A stretch of 64,000 nucleotides of DNA. It comes from DAOQAU01 sp035354275 (GTDB lineage Bacteria > Cyanobacteriota > Vampirovibrionia > Gastranaerophilales > Gastranaerophilaceae). The notes beneath the pieces were generated by a model, which saw only the letters and a list, made by a program, of their open reading frames with translations, did not search any database and had not been told where the DNA came from. The position numbers and the translations under genes were made by a program. The DNA is taken from the NCBI GenBank assembly GCA_035354275.1, contig DAOQAU010000001.1, forward strand, positions 1 through 64,000, written 5' to 3'. Positions 52,177 through 60,466 of this stretch are shown here, one piece after another. Positions within the stretch are counted from its first letter, which is position 1. Every line of letters begins with the position of its first letter.

Positions 52177-52380
52177 ACAAAAGTTTTTTTCTGAGGCAAT
52201 AACTTTTAAAAAAAAAACTTTATATAAGAGTAAGGGAAAAGGAATTATAACTTTAGGGTTAAATTTCAAATAATATGTTCATAACAATGAACTATTAAAA
52301 CAAAGATTTCATTTTATACTCTCTCTCTTAATATCCTCGTGTTTATTTAATGTTTGCTCCAAAAGGGCAAACTTTTTTTT
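52177..52380 (+). ncRNA. Candidate ~200-nt non-coding RNA with rod-like fold
   Basis: The spacer 52034-52665 has no convincing gene. An extended -10-like box (TGTTACAAT, 52162-52170) and an intrinsic terminator at 52352-52380 bracket ~200 nt. Within it GAGG..CCTC and TAAGAGTA..TACTCTCT could form an outer rod, and GTTCAT-AACA-ATGAAC a terminal hairpin. Size and outline recall 6S RNA, but no conserved sequence was recognised and pairing was found by eye only. The rest of the spacer holds a 16-bp hairpin (52417-52455) and a dispersed repeat. Confidence 0.25.
52352..52380 (+). terminator. Intrinsic terminator with no annotated upstream gene
   Basis: GTTTGC, a 9-nt loop, GCAAAC and T8. The orientation is plus, but no plus-strand gene lies between 50861 and here. 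Confidence 0.6.
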
Positions 52381-52481
52381 GCAAGCGAGCAGAGGCACGA
52401 ACGAAGTGAGAGTCGAACAACAATAATCGGAAACCACGCTTTCCGATTTTGTTGTGAGCGTTGCCGTTTAATGCGAGCGCA

Positions 52482-52572
52482 GGTGCTACGCACGTAGCCA
52501 CTCTGTATAGATTGATGAAAATTCCCTCAACCCATGTCTTTTGGCTTTTAGAAAATGCGCCAGTGTGTATTT
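52482..52572. repeat. ~90-bp dispersed repeat, copy 1
   Basis: Begins with GGTGCTACGCACGTAG, identical to copy 2 at 60467, and stays clearly similar for about 90 bp (CTCTGTATAGA/TTCTGTGTAGA, ATGAAAAT, CATGT.TTTTGG). Ends about 95 bp before the permease ATG. Confidence 0.75.
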
Positions 52573-52649
52573 TGTTTATTGCGAGCGCAGAAAGACGTTT
52601 TTAAAGGTTATGCTGCCAAAGCAGCAAAAAAACATGCTTTAATAAATCA

Positions 52650-52658
52650 TGTTAAAAT
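52650..52658 (+). promoter_or_regulatory. Extended -10, leaderless start of the permease gene
   Basis: TGTTAAAAT, seven bases, ATG 52666, no ribosome binding site. Confidence 0.45.
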
Positions 52659-52665
52659 AATATCT

Positions 52666-53490
52666 ATGACTAAATTAAGAATTTTTCTCGGGTATTTCAT
52701 TTTAATTATAATCTCGCTGAGCATGCTTTTGCCGTTTTTTGCGATGCTGAGTCTTTCATTCATGCCGGGAAGCGAAATTTTTTCCTATCCGCCAAAATTG
52801 TTTTCAAAAAATATCACGGTGCAAAATTACTTTAGCGTTTTTACATCAATCCCCGTTACAAGATATTTTTTAAACAGCCTTTTTGTTGCAACAATAACCA
52901 CAATAGGACAAGTTTTTTTCGCAGCACTTGCGGGATATGCTTTTGCAAGGCTTAAATTTAAAGGTAAAGATATTTTATTTTTTATTTTCTTAATAACCAT
53001 GATGATTCCGCCTCAGGTGAATATAATCCCGCTTTTCTTTTTAATGCGCGAACTTCATCTGGTGGACACTTATCAAGCACTTATTATACCTGGCTTTTTC
53101 GGCGGGTTTGGAGTTTTTATGCTCAGGCAGTATTTTTTGAATTTGCCCAAAGAACTGGAAGAATCTTCCAAAATCGACGGCTGCAATATTTTTCAAATGT
53201 TTTTTAAAATCGCGCTTCCGCTTGCGCTGCCTGCTGTTGCAACCCTTGCGATATTTACTTTTGTATCAAGCTGGAACAGTTTTATGTGGCCTTTGATTAT
53301 AACAAGCTCTGATTCAATGAGAACTTTACCTGTGGGTTTGGCGGCTTTTAAAGGAAGTTTCAGAGAAGTTACCATGTGGGGGGATTTGTTGGCATGTGCG
53401 GTTATTTGCACTTTGCCTGTTGTCGGAATTTTTCTTCTGGGTAAAAAATATTTCATAAACGATCTTTTGCAAGGCGGGGTTAAAGAGTAA
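52666..53490 (+). CDS. Carbohydrate ABC transporter permease, MalG-type
   Basis: About 274 residues with six membrane helices, the N-terminal FMPGSEIFSYPPKLF, and the EAA loop ELEESSKIDGCNIFQMFFKIALPLALP that contacts the ATPase. It matches the second permease (MalG/UgpE type) of sugar importers. The usual partner permease, binding protein and ATPase genes are missing on both sides. ATG 52666 is chosen because family homology starts there and a promoter lies directly upstream; an in-frame start at 52555 would include dispersed-repeat sequence. Confidence 0.9.
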   Translation: MTKLRIFLGYFILIIISLSMLLPFFAMLSLSFMPGSEIFSYPPKLFSKNITVQNYFSVFTSIPVTRYFLNSLFVATITTIGQVFFAALAGYAFARLKFKGKDILFFIFLITMMIPPQVNIIPLFFLMRELHLVDTYQALIIPGFFGGFGVFMLRQYFLNLPKELEESSKIDGCNIFQMFFKIALPLALPAVATLAIFTFVSSWNSFMWPLIITSSDSMRTLPVGLAAFKGSFREVTMWGDLLACAVICTLPVVGIFLLGKKYFINDLLQGGVKE

Positions 53491-53627
53491 AAAGTAAATA
53501 GTAAATGGAGAGCGGGCAAAAACCTTTCCGCCCATTCACCGAATATAACCCACCTGACCAGTTTAAATATATTCTTAAATCTATTATCATCCTAGGTAGT
53601 CTTTTGTTCAAAGTTCAGGATTAAAAA

Positions 53628-55079
53628 ATGTCAGAAACAAATTTTATTTACACCAACCAAAACGGTGTGAGTGAGGCTTTATACAATAATTTTTTGTTTG
53701 TAGAAAATACAGCAAGACTTAAAAGCATTAAAAATTTTGAAAAAACAAAACTTTGCGTAATAAAAACGGATTTTGGCAAAAATGATTTAAAAACGATAGA
53801 AAAAATCAAATCGGAAAACCAAGACGTTGAATTTTGGATTTGTTCCAACAATTCTTCAAGAAAAAACATTTTAGCCGCAAACAAAATAGGAATAAATACC
53901 GTTCTTGCATGCCCTTTTGATATTTCAATGATTGAAGAATACCTTAACAGCCAACAATTTCCTTACTTAAATAACCTTTCCGAAAACAATTACAGCGGAC
54001 TGGAAGGGCTTAAGGTGATGATAGTTGATGATAATGTAATGAACGTTGAACTTTTAGAAGAGGTTCTATCAGAGCTTAATTTAAGGATATCAAGTTTCAC
54101 AAAGCCGGCTCAAGCAATGGAATTTGTATTAAGGGAAAAATTCGATTTATTTTTGCTTGATATTATGATGCCCGAAATTTCGGGATTTGATTTGATTAAA
54201 ATCATTAAAAAAACCCCGCTTAACCAAAATGCCCCGATTATTTTTATCAGCGCACTTTCTGACGCCCAAAACAAGATAAAAAGTTATAATTTGGGGTCTT
54301 ATGCTTATATCGAAAAGCCTTTTGACATAAACATAGTTAAATCACAAATTTATAACATTTTAAAAAATCATAAAATTCAAGAAATTCTATCTTCCGACAA
54401 AGAAACTTTTCTTGCCACCGTAGCTCATGACCTAAAAACACCTATAAAGGCTGAAATTAATGCGCTAAATATGCTCTTAGACGACAAGTTTGATAAAATG
54501 GAAGTTGATAAACAGGAAATTCTTGAAGATATTTTAAGTTCAACACGCTTCATGCAAGATTTGGTGGAAAATCTGCTTTGCAAAAACAAGATTGAACAAG
54601 AAAAAATCAACCTGTGCAAAGATTTTTACTGCGTTAAAGAACTTGTTTTACACTGTATTGAATTGACAAAATATATTTTATTGCCTAAAAAACAAAAAAT
54701 TAATTTTAAATGCAAAACAGAAGAAACACTGCTATTTTTTGATTTTTTAGAAATGAAAAGGGCTCTTCACAACCTTATTGCAAATGCCAGCGAATACTCA
54801 AGCGAAAAAGACGAAATTTTAGTAGAAATTTTTAAAGAAGGGAACAATTTGGGTCTTTCAGTACAGGATTTTGGCAGGGGCATAAAACTTGAACATCAAA
54901 AAGATGTTTTTTCACAGTACATGTCGCTTGCTAAACAGCAAAAAACAGTAGGTTCAGGCTTGGGGCTCTACATTACAAAAAGCATTGTAGAAGCCCATCA
55001 AGGGGAAATTTTGCTCGACAGCAAAGTCGGCGAAGGTACAAAAATTACAATTATGCTTCCGATTTATACTAAAGTTTAA
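53628..55079 (+). CDS. Hybrid response regulator / sensor histidine kinase
   Basis: A 483-residue soluble protein in the order: a degenerate receiver-like region (about 1-110, no phosphoacceptor seen), a full REC domain (about 128-245; IVDDN, Asp in LFLLDIMMPE, Lys in YIEKPF), HisKA with phospho-His in VAHDLKTPI, and HATPase_c with NLIANASEYS, VQDFGRGI and GSGLGLYI. No membrane helix, so it senses a cytoplasmic signal or relays from another kinase. Two small genes follow on the same strand. Confidence 0.92.
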   Translation: MSETNFIYTNQNGVSEALYNNFLFVENTARLKSIKNFEKTKLCVIKTDFGKNDLKTIEKIKSENQDVEFWICSNNSSRKNILAANKIGINTVLACPFDISMIEEYLNSQQFPYLNNLSENNYSGLEGLKVMIVDDNVMNVELLEEVLSELNLRISSFTKPAQAMEFVLREKFDLFLLDIMMPEISGFDLIKIIKKTPLNQNAPIIFISALSDAQNKIKSYNLGSYAYIEKPFDINIVKSQIYNILKNHKIQEILSSDKETFLATVAHDLKTPIKAEINALNMLLDDKFDKMEVDKQEILEDILSSTRFMQDLVENLLCKNKIEQEKINLCKDFYCVKELVLHCIELTKYILLPKKQKINFKCKTEETLLFFDFLEMKRALHNLIANASEYSSEKDEILVEIFKEGNNLGLSVQDFGRGIKLEHQKDVFSQYMSLAKQQKTVGSGLGLYITKSIVEAHQGEILLDSKVGEGTKITIMLPIYTKV

Positions 55080-55164
55080 AAAATATTATTATTTCAGATA
55101 CTGGTATAAATCTGAATAAATGTTAGAATACTGGTGGTTAATATTTCCACAGATAAGGAAAAGT

Positions 55165-55530
55165 ATGAAAAAACAATTGCCGTATGAAAAAAATTCAAAC
55201 TGTATTTTTAAACTGAATTCTGACAATATTTCCTCGAATTTGGTTTACAAACTTAAAAAAACATTCAAAAAACTCCCTAAAAATAAATCCGTTGCAATTA
55301 ATTTACAAAACGTAGAATATGTTTGCTCGGAATTTTTAGAATTTTTAAAAGAATTTTCAAAAAAAAGAGAAATTTCACTATTTAATATTCAAGCTGAAAT
55401 TTCGGCTCTTTTTTACCTGACAAAATATGACAAATTCGCGCACATTTACCTTAACGATATAGACTTTTACGAACAAAAAAGAATGCTTTTGAACAGAAAC
55501 TTTTCGATTTTAAATAACTTTAAGCAATAA
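55165..55530 (+). CDS. Putative STAS-like small protein
   Basis: A 121-residue protein whose centre (SVAINLQNVEYVCSEFLEFLKEF) resembles the beta-strand and helix of STAS/anti-anti-sigma domains. The expected phosphorylatable Ser position reads CSEF, so a Ser is nearby. Very Lys/Asn/Phe-rich. ATG 55165 is preferred because AAGGAAAA lies immediately upstream; the longer alternative from 55120 adds hydrophobic residues unrelated to the fold. Probably cotranscribed with the kinase 85 bp upstream. Family call is tentative. Confidence 0.5.
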   Translation: MKKQLPYEKNSNCIFKLNSDNISSNLVYKLKKTFKKLPKNKSVAINLQNVEYVCSEFLEFLKEFSKKREISLFNIQAEISALFYLTKYDKFAHIYLNDIDFYEQKRMLLNRNFSILNNFKQ

Positions 55531-55577
55531 TTAATTACAATTTGTTTTTATAAATATATAGACTTCAAGGGGTTGTT

Positions 55578-56300
55578 ATGTTCGATTTTGTACAAAAGTT
55601 TATATATTGGGTTTTGTCGTTGCAGGAAAAACGGTTAAAACACAAATTAGGCGGCAGTTTGAAACGTTCTTTTTCAAACTCTACTTCAAAAATTGTTTTT
55701 TCAAAATCAGACAGTCTTAAACTTAATTCTATGACTGAAAAGAACAAAGAAAGACTTGAAAAAGAAGTAAAAATAATATTGAAACATTGCGAGAATAATC
55801 CCGATAAAGTTTTTGAGTTTATTGAGAAAAAAGGTACAAAAGTCCACAAAATTCCTTTTGCTCACAAAATTTTAAAATTAATAGGCCTTGAAGAAGGGCT
55901 TGTTGCAAAGCTTAACGGAATAAAAGCTTTGTATTTAACCTCTGTGCTTGCTGTTTTAGGCAAAGAAAATAAAATCTCATTAACTACAAAACCAATGTTT
56001 GTCATGAGGGATTTGCCGCTAAATTCATATTACACAATTCAGCAATTTCACAAATGGTATGCAACAAAGCTTGATATGCCTGGATTTGATGCAAAATCTC
56101 AGGAACATTTCCAAAAATATCTGGACAATATCAATGATGAAAGTATAAAAAGTTTGAGCATGGAAGAAATTATCGGACTTAAAGAAGCTATTGCAAGAGA
56201 CGTTGAGGCGATAAATTTTGTAATAAGCCTTGCGAAATCAACAGAAGGTGCAAAAAACGCCCTGAATAAAATGGCAACCGAAAAAGGTGCATCTGTTTAA
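55578..56300 (+). CDS. Hypothetical protein
   Basis: A 240-residue, Lys-rich protein I do not recognise. The first 20 residues are amphipathic-hydrophobic (MFDFVQKFIYWVLSLQEK) and could attach to the membrane. The remainder is helical, with one moderately hydrophobic stretch (ALYLTSVLAVLG) and a helical C-terminus (SLSMEEIIGLKEAIARDVEA). AAGGGG precedes the ATG. Third gene after the hybrid kinase and 47 bp from the previous stop, so possibly the same operon. Confidence 0.55.
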   Translation: MFDFVQKFIYWVLSLQEKRLKHKLGGSLKRSFSNSTSKIVFSKSDSLKLNSMTEKNKERLEKEVKIILKHCENNPDKVFEFIEKKGTKVHKIPFAHKILKLIGLEEGLVAKLNGIKALYLTSVLAVLGKENKISLTTKPMFVMRDLPLNSYYTIQQFHKWYATKLDMPGFDAKSQEHFQKYLDNINDESIKSLSMEEIIGLKEAIARDVEAINFVISLAKSTEGAKNALNKMATEKGASV

Positions 56301-56326
56301 TTAAATAAAAATAATTACAAAACAAT

Positions 56327-56935
56327 CTACTCGTTTAAATATTTTGCAGCACAATCAAAACCGTTTCCTGAAGGACATTCTATTTCGGTTGGGGCCACCC
56401 AATAACCATAAGGGCATAATCTGTCGTAAATTCCATTACCATTACAATCATATATTATTGAAAAAACATCTTTACCCATGACATTAGGTGGCTTAAGCCC
56501 GTTAACATCTACTAAAAATCCGGCATTTGCTAGATCATATGCTATTGCAGTTCCATCTTTAAGAATACTTCCGACCTTTCCGTCATCAGAAACGTAAAAT
56601 CCACCTGCTCCGTCAAGTGTTTTAACTTCTTCAACAAAGCAATTTCCGGCAATAGTTGAATTATCACATGATTTTATTACCGACAAATATTGTTCAAAAG
56701 TTGATTGAAAATCTTCATTTGTTAATTCGGAACCTAGTTTTTTATAAAAATCCGGATCCTCACTTAAAACCTGAATTGAAACCTGATTAAGAGTTGAATA
56801 TGCTTTTTTCAAAGCCACTCTCAGCTCCTTCTCGTTAGTTCTGTTAATGACCATGGGGATTGTAAGAGCTGCAACCACTCCTATAATAGCTAGCGTTATC
56901 AAAACTTCTGCCAATGTAAATCCTTTTTTTCTCAT
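56327..56935 (-). CDS. Type IV pilin/pseudopilin-like protein
   Basis: A 202-residue protein with a very short class III leader (MRKKG) then FTLAEVLITLAIIGVVAALTIP; Glu at +5. The mature domain contains VDVNGLKPPNVMGKDVF and ends CAAKYLNE, so it belongs with the products at 10456-11349 and 23665-24438 but lacks the WKMDY tail. ATG 56935 has AGAAAGGA 8 nt upstream; an in-frame upstream start would overlap the SDR gene. Last gene of the RWYD-SDR-pilin group. Confidence 0.85.
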   Translation of the reverse strand: MRKKGFTLAEVLITLAIIGVVAALTIPMVINRTNEKELRVALKKAYSTLNQVSIQVLSEDPDFYKKLGSELTNEDFQSTFEQYLSVIKSCDNSTIAGNCFVEEVKTLDGAGGFYVSDDGKVGSILKDGTAIAYDLANAGFLVDVNGLKPPNVMGKDVFSIIYDCNGNGIYDRLCPYGYWVAPTEIECPSGNGFDCAAKYLNE

Positions 56936-56955
56936 ATAAAAATCCTTTCTGTAAA

Positions 56956-57684
56956 CTATACTCCGACGCTTAACCCCGCACATAAATTTATTGACTGTCC
57001 GGTGATTCCTCTTGCATCGTTTGAAAGCAAATAAGCAACCAATTTTGCCACTTCTTTGGGCTCGACAAATCTTCTTTGAGGAATCATATCAAGGGTTTCT
57101 TCAAGCGAAAAATCGCTTTTTTCGATTGATTTTTCACCCAAATCGGTCTGCACCCAGCCCGGATTTATTGTATTTACGGTAATGTTGTGTTGTGCAAGTT
57201 CAAGCGCAAGGGCTTTGGTGAATCCTATAAGCCCTGATTTTGAACCCGAGTAAAGGCTCGCATAAGCCTCTCCCATAACCCCGCTTATTGAGCCGATATT
57301 TACTATCCTACCCCATTTTTGAACTTTCATAAAAGGAACTGCCTTTGAACACAAAACAATAGGAGAAAGCAAATTAACTTCAAAAATTTGTGAAATTTTC
57401 TCCCTGTCGGCATTTTCTATGTTCGCATATAAATATTCCCCGGCATTGTTTACCAGAACATTTATTTCATTTTTTTGTATGAAATTACCGAGTTTTTCAA
57501 CCTCATTAGGTTTTGACAAGTCGCAGGCAATAAAATCTTTTACCCCGAGTTCCTGAGCAATTTTTGTTAAATTAGTTTCGTTTTTTGCACTTAAAAAAAG
57601 ATTATACCCTAATGCCTTTAATTCTAAAGCAATTGCCCTTCCTATACCTCTGGATGCACCGGTTATGAGAACATTTTTATTCAT
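56956..57684 (-). CDS. Short-chain dehydrogenase/reductase (FabG-like)
   Basis: About 242 residues of a classical SDR: VLITGASRGIGRAIA (NADP-binding), LVNNAGEYL, catalytic Ser in NIGSISGV, Tyr and Lys in YSGSKSGLIG, and the FabG-like PGWVQTDL and ITGQSINLCAGLSV. 3-oxoacyl-ACP reductase is the nearest well-known relative; other keto substrates are possible. ATG 57684 starts at MNKNVLITG and overlaps the end of the RWYD gene by 8 bp, so translation is coupled. Confidence 0.9.
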   Translation of the reverse strand: MNKNVLITGASRGIGRAIALELKALGYNLFLSAKNETNLTKIAQELGVKDFIACDLSKPNEVEKLGNFIQKNEINVLVNNAGEYLYANIENADREKISQIFEVNLLSPIVLCSKAVPFMKVQKWGRIVNIGSISGVMGEAYASLYSGSKSGLIGFTKALALELAQHNITVNTINPGWVQTDLGEKSIEKSDFSLEETLDMIPQRRFVEPKEVAKLVAYLLSNDARGITGQSINLCAGLSVGV

Positions 57685-58006
57685 TTCCACCACTTTCAAA
57701 ATAAATCAGCAAAACAGTTTGGATTATTTTTCTTACAATCTGGCACTGAACATCTTCAGGCACATCTTTTATAATCTCAAAAGAAGTATGCAAGTCTATA
57801 TTTGTATCATACCAACGCTTGCACTTGTATGTATAATTTTTTGAAATATTATTTATTTTTTCATCCAAATCAAAATTGAAATCGTTTACTAAAATTTGCA
57901 AAATATCCTTTGCAATATCTCCCTGACGTTGCTCATCAAGGTTCTCAATAAACTCAAAAACATCCTTTAAATCAGGATTTTTATCATACCACCTTACATG
58001 TTTCAT
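57677..58006 (-). CDS. RWYD two-repeat small protein, copy 2
   Basis: A 109-residue protein of unknown function with the same design as 29549-29851: RWYD at residues 5-8 (VRWYDKNPDLKDVFEFIENL) and 64-67 (KRWYDTNIDLHTSFEIIKDV), each followed by a helical ~30-residue unit. Leaderless-type start. It overlaps the SDR start by 8 bp, so it is the first gene of an SDR operon. Probably cytoplasmic. Confidence 0.7.
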   Translation of the reverse strand: MKHVRWYDKNPDLKDVFEFIENLDEQRQGDIAKDILQILVNDFNFDLDEKINNISKNYTYKCKRWYDTNIDLHTSFEIIKDVPEDVQCQIVRKIIQTVLLIYFESGGNE

Positions 58007-58012
58007 AAAAAA

Positions 58013-58021
58013 TTTATACCA
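58013..58021 (-). promoter_or_regulatory. Extended -10, leaderless start of RWYD copy 2
   Basis: TGGTATAAA, six T, then ATG 58006. No ribosome binding site. Confidence 0.45.
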
Positions 58022-58054
58022 TATAAGTGCGGTTTAATCAAAATATTAAAGTTT

Positions 58055-58294
58055 CTAAACTTCCAAAAAAAGTCTTTGCCCCACTATATTGGGTCTGCCA
58101 TTATAATAACCGGCAAAATATCCCCCCTGAACCGGCTTGTTTTTTGCATATCCGGCATAACTTTTTGCCGTTGAAGAAGTTACAAAAGGATTAGAAAAAG
58201 GATTTGAATTTGAAACCGGACTAAGTGCCGTTGTTTTTTGCAAATTATTTGCAGAAAACGCCCTTGACAATAAATTTACGATGTTGGCAACCAT
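58055..58294 (-). CDS. Small Ser/Asn-rich hypothetical protein
   Basis: A 79-residue protein with a Ser/Asn/Pro/Phe-rich centre (SNSNPFSNPFVTSSTAK) and an aromatic-glycine tail (GGYFAGYYNGRPNIVGQRLF). No membrane helix. A clear AAAGGAAAA precedes the ATG, which supports real translation despite the small size. Function unknown. Confidence 0.5.
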   Translation of the reverse strand: MVANIVNLLSRAFSANNLQKTTALSPVSNSNPFSNPFVTSSTAKSYAGYAKNKPVQGGYFAGYYNGRPNIVGQRLFLEV

Positions 58295-58436
58295 AATTTT
58301 CCTTTCACTTTGGGATATTTCAAATATTAATGATAATTTAAAATAAGTCCATGTATATTATAGGTTTAAATTAACAAAAATTAAACTTTTTTCAAAAAAA
58401 TCATATATCTTATGTACTGATTTTTTATTAATTTAC

Positions 58437-58475
58437 AAAAAAGTGCGGGATGTCATTGACATCCCGCACTTTTTT
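58437..58475 (-). terminator. Terminator of the 104-aa HEAT-like gene
   Basis: Stem GTGCGGGATGTC/GACATCCCGCAC flanked by A and T runs, loop ATT, 15 bp past the stop. Confidence 0.85.
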
Positions 58476-58489
58476 ATATTTAAATTTAA

Positions 58490-58804
58490 CTAAGCTGCGA
58501 TTGAACCTTTGATTTCACTGATAAGATATTTTGCAATCCAAGCAAAATCTTCATTATCGGCTGCCGCTTTTTTAAGGTATTCAACTGAAGCATCACCGAT
58601 TCTGATAAGAGTCATAGCCACAACTCCTCTTTTTACGCCTTTAACCACTTGAAGCTGGCTGACTAATTCCGGAACAGCTTGTGCTCCGATGTTTACAAGC
58701 GTATTTTCAATTTGATTTTTAACATTATTATCTGCCTCTTCTAACTGAGAAAGGAAGTAATGTATCGGATTCATATTTTCAATTTTGTTGATTATAGCTT
58801 GCAT
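58490..58804 (-). CDS. HEAT-repeat-like small protein 1
   Basis: A 104-residue all-helical protein with HEAT/PBS-lyase-type units: QIENTLVNIGAQAVPELVSQL and VVAMTLIRIGDASVEYLKKA. Such repeats bind other proteins; partner unknown. GGAGA precedes the ATG and a strong terminator follows, so the gene is monocistronic. Confidence 0.7.
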   Translation of the reverse strand: MQAIINKIENMNPIHYFLSQLEEADNNVKNQIENTLVNIGAQAVPELVSQLQVVKGVKRGVVAMTLIRIGDASVEYLKKAAADNEDFAWIAKYLISEIKGSIAA

Positions 58805-58895
58805 ATTGTCTCCAAATGTTCTTTTACTTGTTATTATTATAGACGAAAAAGCAACCCGTTTCGGATTTCCTTACATAATCTTAATATCGAAAAAA

Positions 58896-59025
58896 GTGAA
58901 GAGTGATGAGTGAGCAGTGAACGGAATATTTTTGAAATCTACAATTTCAAAATTATTCCGTGCCATCAATTTTATTTATCCTGCCCCTTCACTTTTCACT
59001 TCTCACCCTTCACTTTTCAAGACTA
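58896..59025. repeat. Composite inverted heptamer repeat
   Basis: GAGTGATGAGTGAGCAGTGA at the left faces CTTCACTTTTCACTTCTCAC at the right. Between them lies a hairpin with TTTTGAAAT/ATTTCAAAA arms. The 58805-59140 spacer otherwise holds only the leader of the next gene, including a GGGA-TAAAT-TCCC hairpin at about 59101-59113. Confidence 0.65.
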
Positions 59026-59140
59026 CCCACTTATCTTATGGGCATGTAGTCTAAAAGGGGATTTTTTATCAAATAAAAACATTTAAACTTATCTTACAGT
59101 GGGATAAATTCCCGTACTCAAGATATTGGGAGTGATAATT

Positions 59141-59449
59141 ATGTTAATGGAAAATTGTCAAGCTGACTGTAGCAGGCATGGTCATATGGAATTAAAAAAT
59201 GTTAACAAAGAAATTATTTCATGGCTTGAAGATGTAATTGACGAAAACAACAGTCGAGTTGAAAGGAAAGAATGGAAAAGTAAATATAACAGCTACGTTG
59301 TATATGATTACGAACCGTTCTGCGCCGAAGGCTTTGAAATAAATTTGTTAATAACATCCTACGACAGTGCTTATCTTAATTTTATCAAATACCTGTATGA
59401 CGAAAAAATAAATACAATCCAATATTTAAACAATTGTATAGGCGTTTAG
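59141..59449 (+). CDS. Small hypothetical protein
   Basis: A 102-residue acidic protein (MLMENCQADCSRHGHMELKN..IISWLEDVIDENNSRVERKEW..LLITSYDSAYLNFIKYLYDE) that I do not recognise. A Cys/His group near the N-terminus (C-x3-C-x2-H-x-H) might bind metal. ATG 59141 is preferred over TTG 59126, with GGGAG just upstream. A strong terminator follows, so it is a single-gene unit. Confidence 0.55.
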   Translation: MLMENCQADCSRHGHMELKNVNKEIISWLEDVIDENNSRVERKEWKSKYNSYVVYDYEPFCAEGFEINLLITSYDSAYLNFIKYLYDEKINTIQYLNNCIGV

Positions 59450-59459
59450 GTAAAAACTC

Positions 59460-59487
59460 AAAAAGGAGACCAATCGGTCTCCTTTTT
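59460..59487 (+). terminator. Terminator of the small gene at 59141
   Basis: Stem AAAAAGGAGACC/GGTCTCCTTTTT, loop AATC, 10 bp past the stop. Confidence 0.9.
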
Positions 59488-59511
59488 ATTGGGGTATTTG
59501 CGAATATTTTT

Positions 59512-59871
59512 TTAAGAAAAAGACATCAAAGCTTTAACAGAACGTGCTGTTTCTCTGACCTCGTCATCTTCGTGATTATTTTCAGTATTTTCAAGAACAC
59601 TGATTGCTTCTTCTTTATCCTTCAACTGTAAAAGTTCGTTAATTGTACTCATTGCAACGCTTGTACTCAAATCGTTAATTCCTTTTCCTTTTGAAGAAAT
59701 TACAACTGCAAGCGAATCCTGATTGTTCTTTTTAATAAGTGCTTTAGCTGTAAGTCTTCTTACATCATCATTTTCGCAATTAGTGCCGACTCTTTCCAGA
59801 ACATTAACCGATTGTACATCTTCATGCTTTGCAAGTGCTTCTATAATACTGTTTACTCTTTTATTTTCCAT
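59512..59871 (-). CDS. HEAT-repeat-like small protein 2
   Basis: A 119-residue helical protein with repeated units: EDVQSVNVLERVGTNCENDD then VRRLTAKALIKK, and EEAISVLENTENNHEDDEVRE then TARSVKAL, the HEAT/ARM-type pattern. Preceded by GAGGGGAA. It lies 12 bp after the gene at 59884-60351 on the same strand and is probably cotranscribed. Function unknown. Confidence 0.65.
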   Translation of the reverse strand: MENKRVNSIIEALAKHEDVQSVNVLERVGTNCENDDVRRLTAKALIKKNNQDSLAVVISSKGKGINDLSTSVAMSTINELLQLKDKEEAISVLENTENNHEDDEVRETARSVKALMSFS

Positions 59872-59883
59872 ATTTTTCCCCTC

Positions 59884-60351
59884 TTAAATTGTAGCCAATT
59901 CGGCTTTAAGCATTTCTTCCAACTCCGAAACCGGTCGTTTTACAAGATTTGAAACCTTATAAGTGCCTGTAAAAGACGGCATTTTTGATGTTATTTTGTT
60001 GCTTAATTTTGCCATATCAATGTGTATTTCTGATTGTTGAGCTTTTGTCCAAAAATCAGTCGCATTTTGTCTGATTCTGTTTCCGAAAGACACAACTGAA
60101 TTCAACCTGGTACTTATTGCAGAGCTCAGGTTTGTTATTGAACCCACAACCGCACTGGACAACATTCTGCTCTTATTTTTTGCTCTTTCTATAAGATTTA
60201 CATTGTTGTTTTTTGTTTCAAATACATCCGCGGTTAAAACGTTTCCCTTAAAGCTTACACCAAAAGGATTGGTGTGATTTTTGTCCACTTTTTTAACTGT
60301 AGTGGTTCTGAAAAAATTTTTTGAAATATTATTTATGCTCAATTTTTCCAT
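59884..60351 (-). CDS. Hypothetical protein
   Basis: A 155-residue protein without a recognised family. The N-terminal part is NFFRTTTVKKVDKNHTNPFG, then VSFKGNVLTADVFETK; the middle is a helical Ser/Asn-rich region; the C-terminus is KRPVSELEEMLKAELATI. ATG 60351 is chosen because AGAAAGGT is upstream and residues before it would be hydrophobic readthrough. Probably in one operon with the HEAT-like gene that follows. Confidence 0.5.
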   Translation of the reverse strand: MEKLSINNISKNFFRTTTVKKVDKNHTNPFGVSFKGNVLTADVFETKNNNVNLIERAKNKSRMLSSAVVGSITNLSSAISTRLNSVVSFGNRIRQNATDFWTKAQQSEIHIDMAKLSNKITSKMPSFTGTYKVSNLVKRPVSELEEMLKAELATI

Positions 60352-60466
60352 TTCGATACCTTTCTTACTTAATAACTGACTCAACAAGAACAAAGTTATC
60401 ACAACAAGGCACCCAGTAAATCATCTTTTCGTAGGATAAGTATATAAAAAAGCTATACTAAGGTTG

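Noticed and set aside
52555..52665. N-terminal extension of the permease gene from an upstream in-frame ATG
   Set aside because: The extra 37 codons run through repeat and promoter sequence and have no family similarity.
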